Of a DNA stretch of 64,000 nucleotides, positions 45,536 through 55,246 are shown piece by piece. Origin of the DNA: Streptomyces sp. 840.1 (GTDB lineage: Bacteria > Actinomycetota > Actinomycetes > Streptomycetales > Streptomycetaceae); the NCBI RefSeq assembly GCF_003751445.1, contig NZ_RJUU01000001.1, positions 5,001 to 69,000 of the forward strand, written 5' to 3'. The notes beneath the pieces are model-generated. The model was not told the DNA's origin and searched no databases. It saw only the letters and a program-made list of their open reading frames with translations. Each line of letters opens with the position of its first letter. The first letter of the stretch is position 1. Both the position numbers and the translations under genes were made by a program.

Positions 45536-47497
45536 TCAGCGGACGGGCCGGTGCACGTTGTCCCGGGTGGAGGGGCCGGGAGTGGCGTCGGCGATCCACG
45601 GGCCTTCGCCGCTCGGGTCGATGATGCCCTCCTCCAGCCAGGTGTAGGTGCCCGACAGGACGCCTTCGACGACGCGCCGGTCCAGGTCGTCGGTGTTGGA
45701 CCAGAGCCGGGTGAAGAGCTCCTCGACCCGGACGCGGGACTGGTGGCAGAAGGCGTCCGCGAGCTGGTAGGCCTCGCGGCCGTGGTCGTCGCCGGTGCGC
45801 AGGAGTTCGGCCCGGACGCAGGCGGCGCTCATCGCGAAGAGTTCCGCGCCGATGTCGACGATCCGGCCGAGGAAGCCCTGCTTGGTCTCCATCCGGCCCT
45901 GCCAGCGCGACATGGCGTAGAACGTGGAGCGCGCCAGCTTGCGGGAGGCGCGTTCGACGTAGCGCAGGTGGCTGGCCAGGTCGGCGTGGCCCGCGGGGTT
46001 GAACTCCGCGTAGGTGCCGGGGAGCTGTCCGGGTCCGGTGACGAGCTTGGGCAGCCACCGGGCGTAGAAGCCGGCGGCGTTCGCGCCCGCCTTCGCCTTG
46101 GCGGAGAGCGGCTTGTCGGGGTCGATGATGTCCCCGGCGACCTTCAGGTGGGCGTCGACGGCCTCCCGGGCGATCAGCAGGTGCATGATCTCCGTCGAGC
46201 CCTCGAAGATCCGGTTGATGCGCATGTCCCGGAGCATCTGCTCGGCGGGGACGGCCCGCTCGCCGCGGGCGGCGAGGGAGTCCGCCGTCTCGAAGCCGCG
46301 GCCGCCTCGGATCTGGACCAGCTCGTCGGCCATCAGGCAGCCCATCTCGGAGCCCAGCAGCTTGGCGAGCGCGGCCTCGATCCGGATGTCGTTGCGGTTC
46401 TCGTCGGCCATCTGGGAGGCGAGGTCGACGACCGCTTCCAGGGCGAAGGTGGTCGCGGCGATGAAGGAGATCTTCGAGCCGACCGCCTCGTGCCGGGCGA
46501 CCGGCCTGCCCCACTGCTCACGGACCGCCGACCACTCGCGGGCGATCTTCAGGCACCACTTCCCGGAGCCGACGCACATGGCGGGCAGCGAGAGCCGCCC
46601 GGTGTTGAGCGTGGTGAGCGCGATCTTGAGCCCGGCCCCCTCGGGTCCGATGCGGTTCGCCGCGGGGACGCGCACCTGGTGGAAGCGGGTGACGCCGTTC
46701 TCCAGGCCGCGCAGGCCCATGAAGGCGTTGCGGTTCTCCACGGTGATGCCCGCAGAGTCGGCCTCGACCACGAAGGCCGTGATGCCGCCCTTGTGCCCCT
46801 CGGACTTCGGGACCCGCGCCATGACGACGAGCAGGTCGGCGACGACCCCGTTGGTCGTCCACAGCTTCACCCCGTCGAGCACGTAGTCGGAGCCGTCCGG
46901 TACGGCGGAGGTGGCGAGGCGGGCCGGGTCGGAGCCGACGTCCGGTTCGGTGAGGAGGAACGCCGAGATGTCGGTACGGGCCAGCCGGGGCAGGAAGGTG
47001 TCCTTCTGCTCCTGGCTGCCGAAGGTCTTCAGCGGCTGGGGCACGCCGATGGACTGGTGGGCGGAGAGCAGGGCGCCGATCGCCGGGCTGGCGGAACCGA
47101 CCAGGGCGAGGGCCTTGTTGTAGTACACCTGGGTCAGGCCCAGACCGCCGTACTTCACATCGATCTTCATGCCGAGCGCGCCGAGTTCCTTGAGGCCGTT
47201 GATCACCTCGTCGGGGATCCTGGCCTCGCGCTCGATCAGGGCCCCGTCGACCCTGCTGTCACAGAAGTCGCGCAGCCGGGCGAGGAACTCCTCGCCGCGC
47301 CGGACGTCCTCGCCCGCGGGCAGCGGATGCGGGTGGATCAGGTCGAGGCGGAAGCGGCCCAGGAAGAGTTCCTTGGCGAAACTGGGTTTGTGCCAGTCCC
47401 GTTCCCGCGCCTCCTCGGCCACCTGGCGCGCCTCGCGCTCGGAGACCTTGGGCGTGTGCTGTGGTGCGGATGGCCGTTGTGCGGATGGTGCGGACAT
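45536..47497 (-). CDS. Acyl-CoA dehydrogenase, long two-part type
   Basis: This is a 653-residue FAD enzyme of fatty-acid beta-oxidation. The ACAD core has TEPDVGSDPARLATSA, LDGVKLWTTNG and the catalytic-base region RIFEGSTEIMHLLIAREAV. A C-terminal helical extension of about 170 residues resembles VLCAD/ACAD9-type enzymes. It starts at ATG 47497 (MSAPSAQRPSAPQH). I see no neighbouring beta-oxidation genes. The extended length suggests activity on long or branched acyl chains, by inference. Confidence 0.93.
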   Translation of the reverse strand: MSAPSAQRPSAPQHTPKVSEREARQVAEEARERDWHKPSFAKELFLGRFRLDLIHPHPLPAGEDVRRGEEFLARLRDFCDSRVDGALIEREARIPDEVINGLKELGALGMKIDVKYGGLGLTQVYYNKALALVGSASPAIGALLSAHQSIGVPQPLKTFGSQEQKDTFLPRLARTDISAFLLTEPDVGSDPARLATSAVPDGSDYVLDGVKLWTTNGVVADLLVVMARVPKSEGHKGGITAFVVEADSAGITVENRNAFMGLRGLENGVTRFHQVRVPAANRIGPEGAGLKIALTTLNTGRLSLPAMCVGSGKWCLKIAREWSAVREQWGRPVARHEAVGSKISFIAATTFALEAVVDLASQMADENRNDIRIEAALAKLLGSEMGCLMADELVQIRGGRGFETADSLAARGERAVPAEQMLRDMRINRIFEGSTEIMHLLIAREAVDAHLKVAGDIIDPDKPLSAKAKAGANAAGFYARWLPKLVTGPGQLPGTYAEFNPAGHADLASHLRYVERASRKLARSTFYAMSRWQGRMETKQGFLGRIVDIGAELFAMSAACVRAELLRTGDDHGREAYQLADAFCHQSRVRVEELFTRLWSNTDDLDRRVVEGVLSGTYTWLEEGIIDPSGEGPWIADATPGPSTRDNVHRPVR

Positions 47498-47737
47498 GAG
47501 GAGCTCACCTCGCCGCTTCGTCGGGGGTCTTCTACTCGTCCGTATGTACCCGATTCCTGCCGGTGCCACCACCCTCGGGACGCCGACCGGGTCGCCCGCC
47601 ACTCCAGTGACCTGGCCCGCTCGCGGAATCGCGGAACGGCTGGAACGGAGCTGAAGGTGTCCCGGATCCACGCGGTGGCACGGGGGCGGACTGAGCCGTG
47701 GAGGCCGGGGTGACGTTCTTCGACAGGTGCGGTGGTG

Positions 47738-48859
47738 TCAGCGGTACGGCGACCGGCGGACGGACAGGATCGCGACGTCGTCGTGCCGGCTGCCCCCGCC
47801 GGCGAAGGCGCGCGCGTCGTCGTACAGGGCCCGGGGCAGTTCGGTGGGCGAGAGGGTGACGCGCCCGTTGAGGCGTTCGGTGACGGGGTAGAACGAGCCG
47901 TCGGGGTCGCGGGTCTCGGTGAGTCCGTCGGTGGTCAGCAGCAGTGTCGAGCCGGGCGGGAAGGCGAACCAGTCGACGGTCGTGGGCTCGACGGCGAGTT
48001 CGGCGAGGCCGAGGGGGACGCCGGAGGTGAGTTCCGGGGTGATGACGGCGGCGTCCTGCACCAACTGGGGCGCGATGTGGCCACAGTTGATGACCTGCAC
48101 CTCGCTCTGCGCATCGATGTTCACGATGAGCGCCGTGACGAACCGTTCGTCGTCGCCGGTCTGCGCGGCGTAGGAGTTGTGCCGTACGACCGAGGCGTCC
48201 AGGGCGTCGACGAGCGCCGTCAGGGTGGGTTCCCGGTGGGCCGCCTCGCGGAAGGCGCCGATGACGGCGAACGCGGCGCCGACCGCGGGCAGGCCCTTGC
48301 CCTGGACGTCGCCGATCAGGACGCGGGTTCCCCACGGGGAGACGACGACGTCGTAGATGTCGCCGCCGATGAGCCGGTCCTCCTGGACCGGCTCGTACAC
48401 ACCGTCGACCAGCACGTCGTCGGTGAGCAGCGGCAGCGGGCGCAGGATGTGGCGCTGCATCGCCGCGGCGGTGGAGCGCAGCCGCAGCATCTCCGTCTCG
48501 CGCCGGATACGACGGTGACAGGCGTAGACGGCGGCGAGTCCCAGGGCGCAGGTGAGCAGCATCATGAGGAGCCTGTCGAGCCACGACCGCCCGTCTCCGT
48601 GCCGGATCAGCACGGTGGCGACGACCACGGCCGTGGTCCACCCGGCCACGAACATCGTCTGGCGCGCGGTGCACAACGCGGACGCCGCCCCCGGCAGGAA
48701 CACCAGGAGCCCGAGAAGCCACACCGGGGACGCGGACAGGGCGCCGAGCAGCACCACCAGGAGGGTCAGCGAGACCACTGCGATCACCACGGCACCGTCG
48801 CTGGGGGCTTCGACGGTTTCGAAGGGGCGTGCGGATCTCGTCGAGCGCGTGCGGGGCAC
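47738..48859 (-). CDS. Membrane PP2C/SpoIIE-type phosphatase
   Basis: This is a 373-residue protein. The N-terminal 120 residues contain about four transmembrane segments (AVVIAVVSLTLLVVLLGAL, VWLLGLLVFLPGAAS, TMFVAGWTTAVVVATVL, LMMLLTCALGLAAVYAC). A SpoIIE/PP2C_2 domain follows, with GGDIYDVVV, IGDVQGKGLPAVGA, LLLTTDGLTE and HDDVAILSV. Such phosphatases act on anti-anti-sigma factors. The GTG at 48859 was chosen because it follows GGGAGG; an upstream ATG adds an Arg-rich stretch. It diverges from the TrmB/LuxR-type regulator. Confidence 0.9.
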   Translation of the reverse strand: MPRTRSTRSARPFETVEAPSDGAVVIAVVSLTLLVVLLGALSASPVWLLGLLVFLPGAASALCTARQTMFVAGWTTAVVVATVLIRHGDGRSWLDRLLMMLLTCALGLAAVYACHRRIRRETEMLRLRSTAAAMQRHILRPLPLLTDDVLVDGVYEPVQEDRLIGGDIYDVVVSPWGTRVLIGDVQGKGLPAVGAAFAVIGAFREAAHREPTLTALVDALDASVVRHNSYAAQTGDDERFVTALIVNIDAQSEVQVINCGHIAPQLVQDAAVITPELTSGVPLGLAELAVEPTTVDWFAFPPGSTLLLTTDGLTETRDPDGSFYPVTERLNGRVTLSPTELPRALYDDARAFAGGGSRHDDVAILSVRRSPYR

Positions 48860-49049
48860 GGGACCTCCCGGGCAGACGGTGTGCTCTCCGTACGTTAGGC
48901 AGCCCCGGCCGGGGCGGAGCCGCGCCCCGCCGGAAGGCGCCCGGCGGGCCCGGCAGGTCAGCGGGATATGGTTCGGCCGCAATGAATCCGATCGGTCCAC
49001 CCGGGCTGCGCCGAGGCCCTCGGCGGTGGCCCGCCCGAGGGAGAGCCGG

Positions 49050-50072
49050 ATGCTGCAGGCACTGGGACTGGGCCCGGCCGAAGAGGCCGTCTACACCGCG
49101 CTGCTGGCCCGCCCGGCGGCCTCGGCGCCCGAACTCGTCCGGCAGACCGGGCTGACGGAGGCCGAGGCCACCCGCGTCCTGCTCGACCTGGCGGCGCGCG
49201 GACTGGTGGTGAGCGCCGCCGGGGCCGGGGTGGCCGAACCGGACGGCGGCGGGCCGGGCCCGCACACCGCCCGCTACCGGCTCGCGCCGCCCTCGGTGGC
49301 GCTGGCCCCGTTCCTCGTCGAACAGCGCAACGCGCTGCACCGGGCCGAGACCGCGTTGTCCATGCTGAGCGAGCAGTACCGCACCACCACCGGGCACTCG
49401 GCCGGCAGCGTCGTGGAGCCGGTCGTCGGCGTCGAGCAGGTCGCGCACCGGTTCCACCAGCTGCAGCGGGGCGCCCAGCGGGAGCTGCTCGTCTTCCTCA
49501 TCGGCCGGCCCATCGCGGTGCCGCGCGAGGACACCGACGCGTCGGAGAGCTCCGCGCTGGAGCGCGGCGTCGATTTCCGGGTCGTCGCCGCCAGGGACTA
49601 CCTCGACGGGCCCGAGGTGGCGAGCGACATGCGGGCGGCCATGACGGCGGGTCTGCAGCTCCGCCTGGTCGATTCGTTGCCGCTGAAGATGGTCGTGGCG
49701 GACCGGGAGCGGGCCATGGTGCCGCTGGACACCGCGGACGCCGGCGGTGAGCCGGGCGCCATCGTCGTGTACCGCAGTGGACTGCTGACGGCCCTGGTCC
49801 ACCTCTTCGAGAAGGAGTGGGTCCAGGCCCGGCCGCTGTATCCCGCCACCACGGGTGTGCGCGTGGAGCCGCTGGGCGAGCGGCGGCCGACCGAGGGGGA
49901 GCTGGAGGTTCTTGCCCTGCTGCTGGCGGGGATCTCCGACCGTCGGGCGGCCTCCCAGCTCGGCTTGTCCATCCGCACGGTGGAGCGACGGACCCGCCGT
50001 CTGATGGACCTCGCCGGAGCGGATTCGCGCCTGCAGCTGGGGTGGCACGCCGCCCGTGCCGGCTGGCTCTGA
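49050..50072 (+). CDS. TrmB/LuxR-type two-HTH regulator
   Basis: This is a 340-residue protein. The N-terminal TrmB-like winged helix (1 to about 80) has LGLGPAEEAVYTALLARP and TGLTEAEATRVLLDLAARGLV. The middle has a phospholipase-D-like/TrmB effector region. The C-terminal LuxR HTH (about 280-335) has PTEGELEVLALLLAGISD and LGLSIRTVERRTRRLMDL. Proteins of this build are common in Streptomyces beside secreted proteases; the inducer is unknown. The start ATG 49050 follows GAGGGAGAG. It diverges from the PP2C gene and precedes the subtilase gene, which it probably controls. Confidence 0.85.
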   Translation: MLQALGLGPAEEAVYTALLARPAASAPELVRQTGLTEAEATRVLLDLAARGLVVSAAGAGVAEPDGGGPGPHTARYRLAPPSVALAPFLVEQRNALHRAETALSMLSEQYRTTTGHSAGSVVEPVVGVEQVAHRFHQLQRGAQRELLVFLIGRPIAVPREDTDASESSALERGVDFRVVAARDYLDGPEVASDMRAAMTAGLQLRLVDSLPLKMVVADRERAMVPLDTADAGGEPGAIVVYRSGLLTALVHLFEKEWVQARPLYPATTGVRVEPLGERRPTEGELEVLALLLAGISDRRAASQLGLSIRTVERRTRRLMDLAGADSRLQLGWHAARAGWL

Positions 50073-50206
50073 CGGCAAGTGAGACGGCCGTGTGACGGAA
50101 TTCCGACATGCGGGCGACCCGTCACGCGTGACGCCCCTATGCCATTCGCGTGTCTGCCAGGCTGCAGCGGCAGCACAGCTGTTCACGCCACCGAGTGGGG
50201 AGATTC

Positions 50207-53200
50207 ATGCGCTCCGTCATGCGAATAGCCTTGGGCACGGCCACCGCCGTCGCCCTGGCCTTCACCGCGGCCACGCCGTCCGGGGCAGCGGATCCGCCGC
50301 CCGCCGGCGCCGCGGGCAAGAGACCGGTCGTCGGCAGTGAGGCCGCGGCGAAGAGCGGCGGGCAGGCGACGGTCACGCTCGTCACCGGCGACCGGGTGCT
50401 GGTGACCACGGACCCGTCGGGCCGTAGTTCCGCGGCGTTGCTGCCGCGCGAGGACGGCACCCGCCCGTTGATCCAGACCCGCCAGGTGGGCAAGGACCTC
50501 TACGTCTACCCCGACACCGCCTCCCGGGCGATCGCCGAGGGGAGGGTCGACGAGCAGTTGTTCAACGTGACCGGGCTGATCCGCCAGGGCTACGACGACG
50601 CGCACACCGGCTCGCTGCCGCTCATCGCCACCTACGGGAAGGGCGTGGACGTCGCGAAGAGCGCGCCGCCCGCGCCGCGCGGCTCCGAGCGGGGGCTGAG
50701 CCTCCCGGCCGTGGACGGAGTGGCCCTCAAGGCGGACAAGGACACGGCCGCCGCCTTCTGGCAGGACGTCACCGGCGCCCGCTCCCGGGCCGCGGCCACA
50801 CTGAAGAAGCTGTGGCTGGACGGCAAGGCCGAGGCCACGCTGGACCGTTCCACCGCGCAGGTGCACGCACCGGAGGCCTGGGCCGCCGGATACGACGGCA
50901 AGGGCACCAAGGTCGCCGTGCTGGACACCGGCGTGGACGCCGCGCACCCGGACCTGACGGACCGGATCGCCTCGTCCAAGAACTTCACGGACTCCCCGGC
51001 CACCGACGACAAGGTCGGCCACGGCACCCACACCGCCTCCACGGTCGGCGGGTCCGGAGCGGCCAGTGACGGCCGTCAGAAGGGCGTCGCCCCCGGCACC
51101 TCGCTGCTCATCGGGAAGGTCCTGGACGACCGGGGCTCCGGCCTGGAATCCTGGATCATCGCGGGCATGCAGTGGGCCGTCGACCAGCAGGCCGACGTCG
51201 TCTCGATGAGCCTGGGCAACCCGACGATCGGGGACTGCACGGACCCGGTGGCCGAGGCCACCGGCCGGCTCTCGCAGGACACGCACACCCTGTTCGTCGT
51301 CGCCGCGGGCAACGCCGGTCCGGGCGCCGGGACCGTCTCGTCGCCCGGCTGCGTGCCCGGCGTGCTGACCGTCGGCGCTGTCGACCACGACGACACCACC
51401 GCGCCCTTCTCCAGCCGCGGCCCCGTCGCCGTCACCCACACCCTCAAGCCCGAGATCGCCGCCCCCGGCGTCGGCATCTCGGCGGCGAGTGCGGGCGGCC
51501 GCGGCGTCTACGCCTACCGGACGATGTCCGGCACCTCGATGGCCACCCCGCATGTCGCGGGCGCCGCCGCCGTCGTCCGCCAGGCCCACCCGGACTGGAC
51601 CGCGCAGCAGATCAAGGCCGCCCTGGTCTCCTCGGCCCGCACCGGCGGGAAGGTCGCGGGCGCCGACGAGACCGGCGGCGGGGTGCTCGACGTGTTCGGC
51701 GCGGTGAACCAGCAGGTGGTCTCCGTACCGGCCGTGCAGGCCGGCAGCTACAACTGGCCGCAGGACGCCTCGGACCGCACCACGGTGCGGGTGCCCTTCA
51801 CCAACACCGGCACGAGCGCCGTCACCCTGGGCCTGAAGGTCAGTGGTGTGCACGGCAACGACGGCAGCGATGTCGTCTCCGGCGTCGTCGGGGTCGCGAG
51901 GGACAAGGTGCGGGTCGCCGCCGGCGCCACCGTCCGGGTGCCGCTGCGGATCGATCCGACCGCCCGGCTGAAGGACTCCCAGTACGGCGCCGTCACCGGC
52001 CGCCTCCTGGCCACCGGCGGCGGGGAGCGGGTCTCCGTACCCGTCACGCTGTACGTCCAGCCGGAGACGGTCACGCTCCGGGTCAAGCTGATCGACCGGC
52101 ACGGCGCGCCCGCCGCGGGCATCTCGTCGCTGGACCTGGCCGGCCTCGACACCGACACGGGGGAACGCCGCACCAACAACGGCGCGGGCGACCAGACGTT
52201 CCGCGTGCGCCCGGGTGCCTACTCCCTCAGCAGCTTCGTGGGGAGCTACGGCGCGGACAAGGCGCCCGAGTCGGTCAGCTACCTCGCCAACCCGCAGCTG
52301 CGGATCACCCGTGACACCACCGTCGTCCTCGATGCCCGCAAGGCGCACCGGCTGAGCCTGCGCACCGAACGCCCCTCGACGGTGGCCAACACGACGCTCA
52401 GCTACGCCCGCACCTGGGACGACACCTGGCAGCTGTCCGGTTCGGTGGTGGCCGACTCCGTCCAGGAGTTCTACGCGGACATCGACGGACGCGCCGCGAA
52501 GGGCACCTACGAGTTCCGTCCCACCTGGCGCGCGGCCGGCTCCCAGGACGGCAGGCCCTACGTCTACAACCTGTCCTTCCCGACGCGGGGCCCGCTCCAC
52601 GCCGAACGGGTCTTCAGGCCGAAGGACGCCGGGCTGGCCCGGGTCAGCGAGACGTGGCACGCCATGGGCAAGGCGGGCGGCTACGTCGACGCGATGTTCG
52701 TCCGCCCCTCCGGCGGCTACAGCGCCTACCTCCCCGTGGCCCCGATGGACACGGTCCACGTCCCCGGCACCCGTACCGCCTACTACACGGCCGGCGACGA
52801 CGCCTGGTACCACGGCGCGATGACCAGCTTCCCGTTCGCCGCGTTCATGGGCGACCGGGAGCGCAGTTACCGGGCCGGCGAGCGGCGCGACGAGGAGTGG
52901 TACGGCGGCCCCCTGCGGCCGGCCGCACCGCGCGACGCCGACGGCAAACCGATGCTGGCCGCCGAGCGGCAGGGCGACCTGATCGGCTTCCAGAACGCGC
53001 TCTGGCTCGACGAGTCCGGCGACCACTGGACCTACGGCGGGTCGTTCGGTGACCTCGGCAAGCTGGTGCTGAAGCGCAACGGAGAACAGATCGCCACCCG
53101 CGTCGATCCGTACGGTGTGTTCACCGTGCCGGACGAGGACTCCGCGTACGAACTCACCCAGATCCTGGAGAAGATCCCGTCCGCGGACGGCAACTGGCTG

Positions 53201-53593
53201 CGCTCCACCGCCGCCACCACCACGTGGAGCTTCCGCTCCCACCGGGAGCCGGACGTCTACTCGCGCGGCCTGCCGGTCCTCACCCCCGAGTACGACCTGC
53301 CGGCGGACGGCATGAACACCCTGCCTGCGCGGGGCGGTATCAGGGTCGGCCTGTCGGTCGAGGGCCATGCCGGGTACACCCCGGGCGCAGTCACGGCGGC
53401 CGCGTTCTCCTACTCCTACGACGGCGGCGCCACCTGGACCCGGGCGCCGGTCCAGCAGCACAAGGGGAAGTGGACGGCCGTCCTGGACCACACCGGCGCC
53501 GCCGGCCGGCAGGTCATGACGAAGGCCTCCTTCACGGACGCCAACGGGAACGCGGTCACCCAGACCATCACCCGCGCCTACGACGTCCGGTAG
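50207..53593 (+). CDS. Secreted S8 subtilisin-like serine protease
   Basis: This is a 1128-residue exported protease. The signal peptide (about 1-27, MRSVMRIALGTATAVALAFT) is followed by a long propeptide (about 30-215). The S8 domain has Asp (VLDTGVDAAHPD, about 240), His (VGHGTHTAS, about 272), oxyanion Asn (AAGNAGPG) and Ser (MSGTSMATPHVAG, about 444). About 600 further residues contain beta-sandwich-like domains. The ATG at 50207 was chosen because it follows GGGGAG and opens directly into the signal peptide. It lies 135 bp after the regulator gene. Confidence 0.95.
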   Translation: MRSVMRIALGTATAVALAFTAATPSGAADPPPAGAAGKRPVVGSEAAAKSGGQATVTLVTGDRVLVTTDPSGRSSAALLPREDGTRPLIQTRQVGKDLYVYPDTASRAIAEGRVDEQLFNVTGLIRQGYDDAHTGSLPLIATYGKGVDVAKSAPPAPRGSERGLSLPAVDGVALKADKDTAAAFWQDVTGARSRAAATLKKLWLDGKAEATLDRSTAQVHAPEAWAAGYDGKGTKVAVLDTGVDAAHPDLTDRIASSKNFTDSPATDDKVGHGTHTASTVGGSGAASDGRQKGVAPGTSLLIGKVLDDRGSGLESWIIAGMQWAVDQQADVVSMSLGNPTIGDCTDPVAEATGRLSQDTHTLFVVAAGNAGPGAGTVSSPGCVPGVLTVGAVDHDDTTAPFSSRGPVAVTHTLKPEIAAPGVGISAASAGGRGVYAYRTMSGTSMATPHVAGAAAVVRQAHPDWTAQQIKAALVSSARTGGKVAGADETGGGVLDVFGAVNQQVVSVPAVQAGSYNWPQDASDRTTVRVPFTNTGTSAVTLGLKVSGVHGNDGSDVVSGVVGVARDKVRVAAGATVRVPLRIDPTARLKDSQYGAVTGRLLATGGGERVSVPVTLYVQPETVTLRVKLIDRHGAPAAGISSLDLAGLDTDTGERRTNNGAGDQTFRVRPGAYSLSSFVGSYGADKAPESVSYLANPQLRITRDTTVVLDARKAHRLSLRTERPSTVANTTLSYARTWDDTWQLSGSVVADSVQEFYADIDGRAAKGTYEFRPTWRAAGSQDGRPYVYNLSFPTRGPLHAERVFRPKDAGLARVSETWHAMGKAGGYVDAMFVRPSGGYSAYLPVAPMDTVHVPGTRTAYYTAGDDAWYHGAMTSFPFAAFMGDRERSYRAGERRDEEWYGGPLRPAAPRDADGKPMLAAERQGDLIGFQNALWLDESGDHWTYGGSFGDLGKLVLKRNGEQIATRVDPYGVFTVPDEDSAYELTQILEKIPSADGNWLRSTAATTTWSFRSHREPDVYSRGLPVLTPEYDLPADGMNTLPARGGIRVGLSVEGHAGYTPGAVTAAAFSYSYDGGATWTRAPVQQHKGKWTAVLDHTGAAGRQVMTKASFTDANGNAVTQTITRAYDVR

Positions 53594-53668
53594 CGGCACA
53601 CGACGGCAGACGGCCGGGCGGGTCACCCACGAGGGGTGACCTGCCCGGCCGTCGCCGGTCCGACAGGG

Positions 53669-55114
53669 TTACAGGGCGAGACCGGTGAGGACCAGGACCC
53701 GCTCGTAGGTGTAGTCGTCCATCGCGTACCGGACGCCCTCCCGGCCGGTGCCGGACTGCTTGGTGCCGCCGTACGGCATCTGGTCCGCGCGGTAGGAGGG
53801 GACGTCGCCGATGATCACGCCGCCGACCTCGAGGGCGCGGTGGGCGCGGAAGGCGGTCTGCAGGTCGTGGGTGAACACCCCTGCCTGGAGGCCGTACTTG
53901 GAGGAGTTGACGGAGGCGAACGCCTCGGCCTCGCCGTTCACCTTCTGCACCGAGAGCACCGGCCCGAAGACCTCCTCGCAGGAGAGGCTGACGCCGTCGG
54001 GGAGGTCGGTGAGGACGGTCGGGGCGTAGGTCGCGCCGTCGCGCTTGCCGCCGGTGAGCAGGGTGCCGCCGGCCTGTACGGCCTCGTCGACCCAGGACTC
54101 GACGCGCTTGGCGGCGTCCTCGTTGACCAGCGGGCCGACGTCGGTGGCGGCGTCGGACGGGTCGCCGGTGACCTGGGCCTCGACGGCCGCGACGATCTTC
54201 GGGAGCAGCCGGTCGTAGACGGCGGCGTCCGCGATGACGCGCTGCACGGAGATGCAGGACTGGCCGCCCTGGTAGTTGGAGAACGTCGCGATGCGGGTCG
54301 CGGCCCAGTCCAGGTCCGTCTCGGAGGCGTAGTCGCCGAGGACGACGGCCGCGCCGTTGCCGCCGAGCTCCAGGGTGCAGTGCTTGCGCGGCACCGAGTC
54401 CATGATCGCGTAGCCGACCGGGGCGGAGCCAGTGAACGAGATCACGGGCAGCCGCTCGTCCTGGACGAGGGCGGGCATCCGGTCGTTGGGGACCGTGAGC
54501 ACCGACCAGGAGCCGGCCGGCAGGTCGGTCTCGGCCAGCAGCTCGCCCAGGATCAGCGAGGAGATCGGGGTGGCCGGGGCGGGCTTGAGGATGATCGGGG
54601 CGCCGACGGCGATGGCCGGGGCGACCTTGTGGGCGCTGAGGTTCAGCGGGAAGTTGAACGGTGCGATGCCCAGGACCGTGCCGCGCGGGAAGCGGCGGGT
54701 GAGGCCGAGCCGGCCGGTGCCGCCGGCGTCGGTGTCCAGGCGCTGGGCCTCGCCGCCGTTGAAGCGACGGGCCTCCTCGGAGGCGAACCGGAACACCGAG
54801 ACGGCACGGCCGACCTCGCCGCGCGCCCACTTGACGGGCTTGCCGTTCTCGGCGGAGATCAGCTGGGCGATCTCCTCGGTGCGCTCGGTCAGCCGGCGGG
54901 CGACGTGGTCGAGCGCGGCGGCGCGGACGTGGGCCGGGGTGGCGGCGAACTCGTCACGCACGGCGTGGGCGGCGGCGACCGCCTCCTCGACCTGGGCCTC
55001 GGTGGGCACGCTGACGGTGCCGACGAGGCGGCCGTCCCAGGAGTTGGTGACGTCGAAGCTTTCCTCGCCGGTGGCCTCGCGGCCGGCCAGCCAGAAGGCG
55101 TGGGTGGAGGTCAT
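53669..55114 (-). CDS. NAD(P)-dependent aldehyde dehydrogenase
   Basis: This is a 481-residue ALDH. It has the coenzyme segment IAPFNFPLNLSAHKVAPA, the glutamate in TLELGGNG, the catalytic Cys in GGQSCIS (about 280), and EEVFGPVLSVQKV. The substrate is unknown; semialdehydes or aldehydes from amine or amino-acid catabolism are plausible, given the PucR regulator directly upstream and gabT nearby. It starts at ATG 55114, 132 bp after the PucR-family gene on the same strand. Confidence 0.95.
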   Translation of the reverse strand: MTSTHAFWLAGREATGEESFDVTNSWDGRLVGTVSVPTEAQVEEAVAAAHAVRDEFAATPAHVRAAALDHVARRLTERTEEIAQLISAENGKPVKWARGEVGRAVSVFRFASEEARRFNGGEAQRLDTDAGGTGRLGLTRRFPRGTVLGIAPFNFPLNLSAHKVAPAIAVGAPIILKPAPATPISSLILGELLAETDLPAGSWSVLTVPNDRMPALVQDERLPVISFTGSAPVGYAIMDSVPRKHCTLELGGNGAAVVLGDYASETDLDWAATRIATFSNYQGGQSCISVQRVIADAAVYDRLLPKIVAAVEAQVTGDPSDAATDVGPLVNEDAAKRVESWVDEAVQAGGTLLTGGKRDGATYAPTVLTDLPDGVSLSCEEVFGPVLSVQKVNGEAEAFASVNSSKYGLQAGVFTHDLQTAFRAHRALEVGGVIIGDVPSYRADQMPYGGTKQSGTGREGVRYAMDDYTYERVLVLTGLAL

Positions 55115-55246
55115 GGAGGTTCCGGCCCTTCGATGTCGTGGGGTGTTCCGTCCCCACCGTAGGGGCGCGCCGTCCGCCTGGCGTTTGTCCGGCGTGGAGC
55201 AGAGGCACTCCGGGATACGCCGGTTTGTCGCAGCCGACGGCCCGTC

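Noticed and set aside
47498..47737. A small gene between the acyl-CoA dehydrogenase and the PP2C gene
   Set aside because: No frame has a start with a ribosome site and coding-like composition; it is treated as promoter and spacer.
50183..53626. A 1147-codon open frame antisense to the subtilase gene
   Set aside because: It is low-complexity Gly/Arg/Val/Asp-rich translation typical of antisense Streptomyces frames; the + strand gene has the full subtilisin triad and signal peptide.
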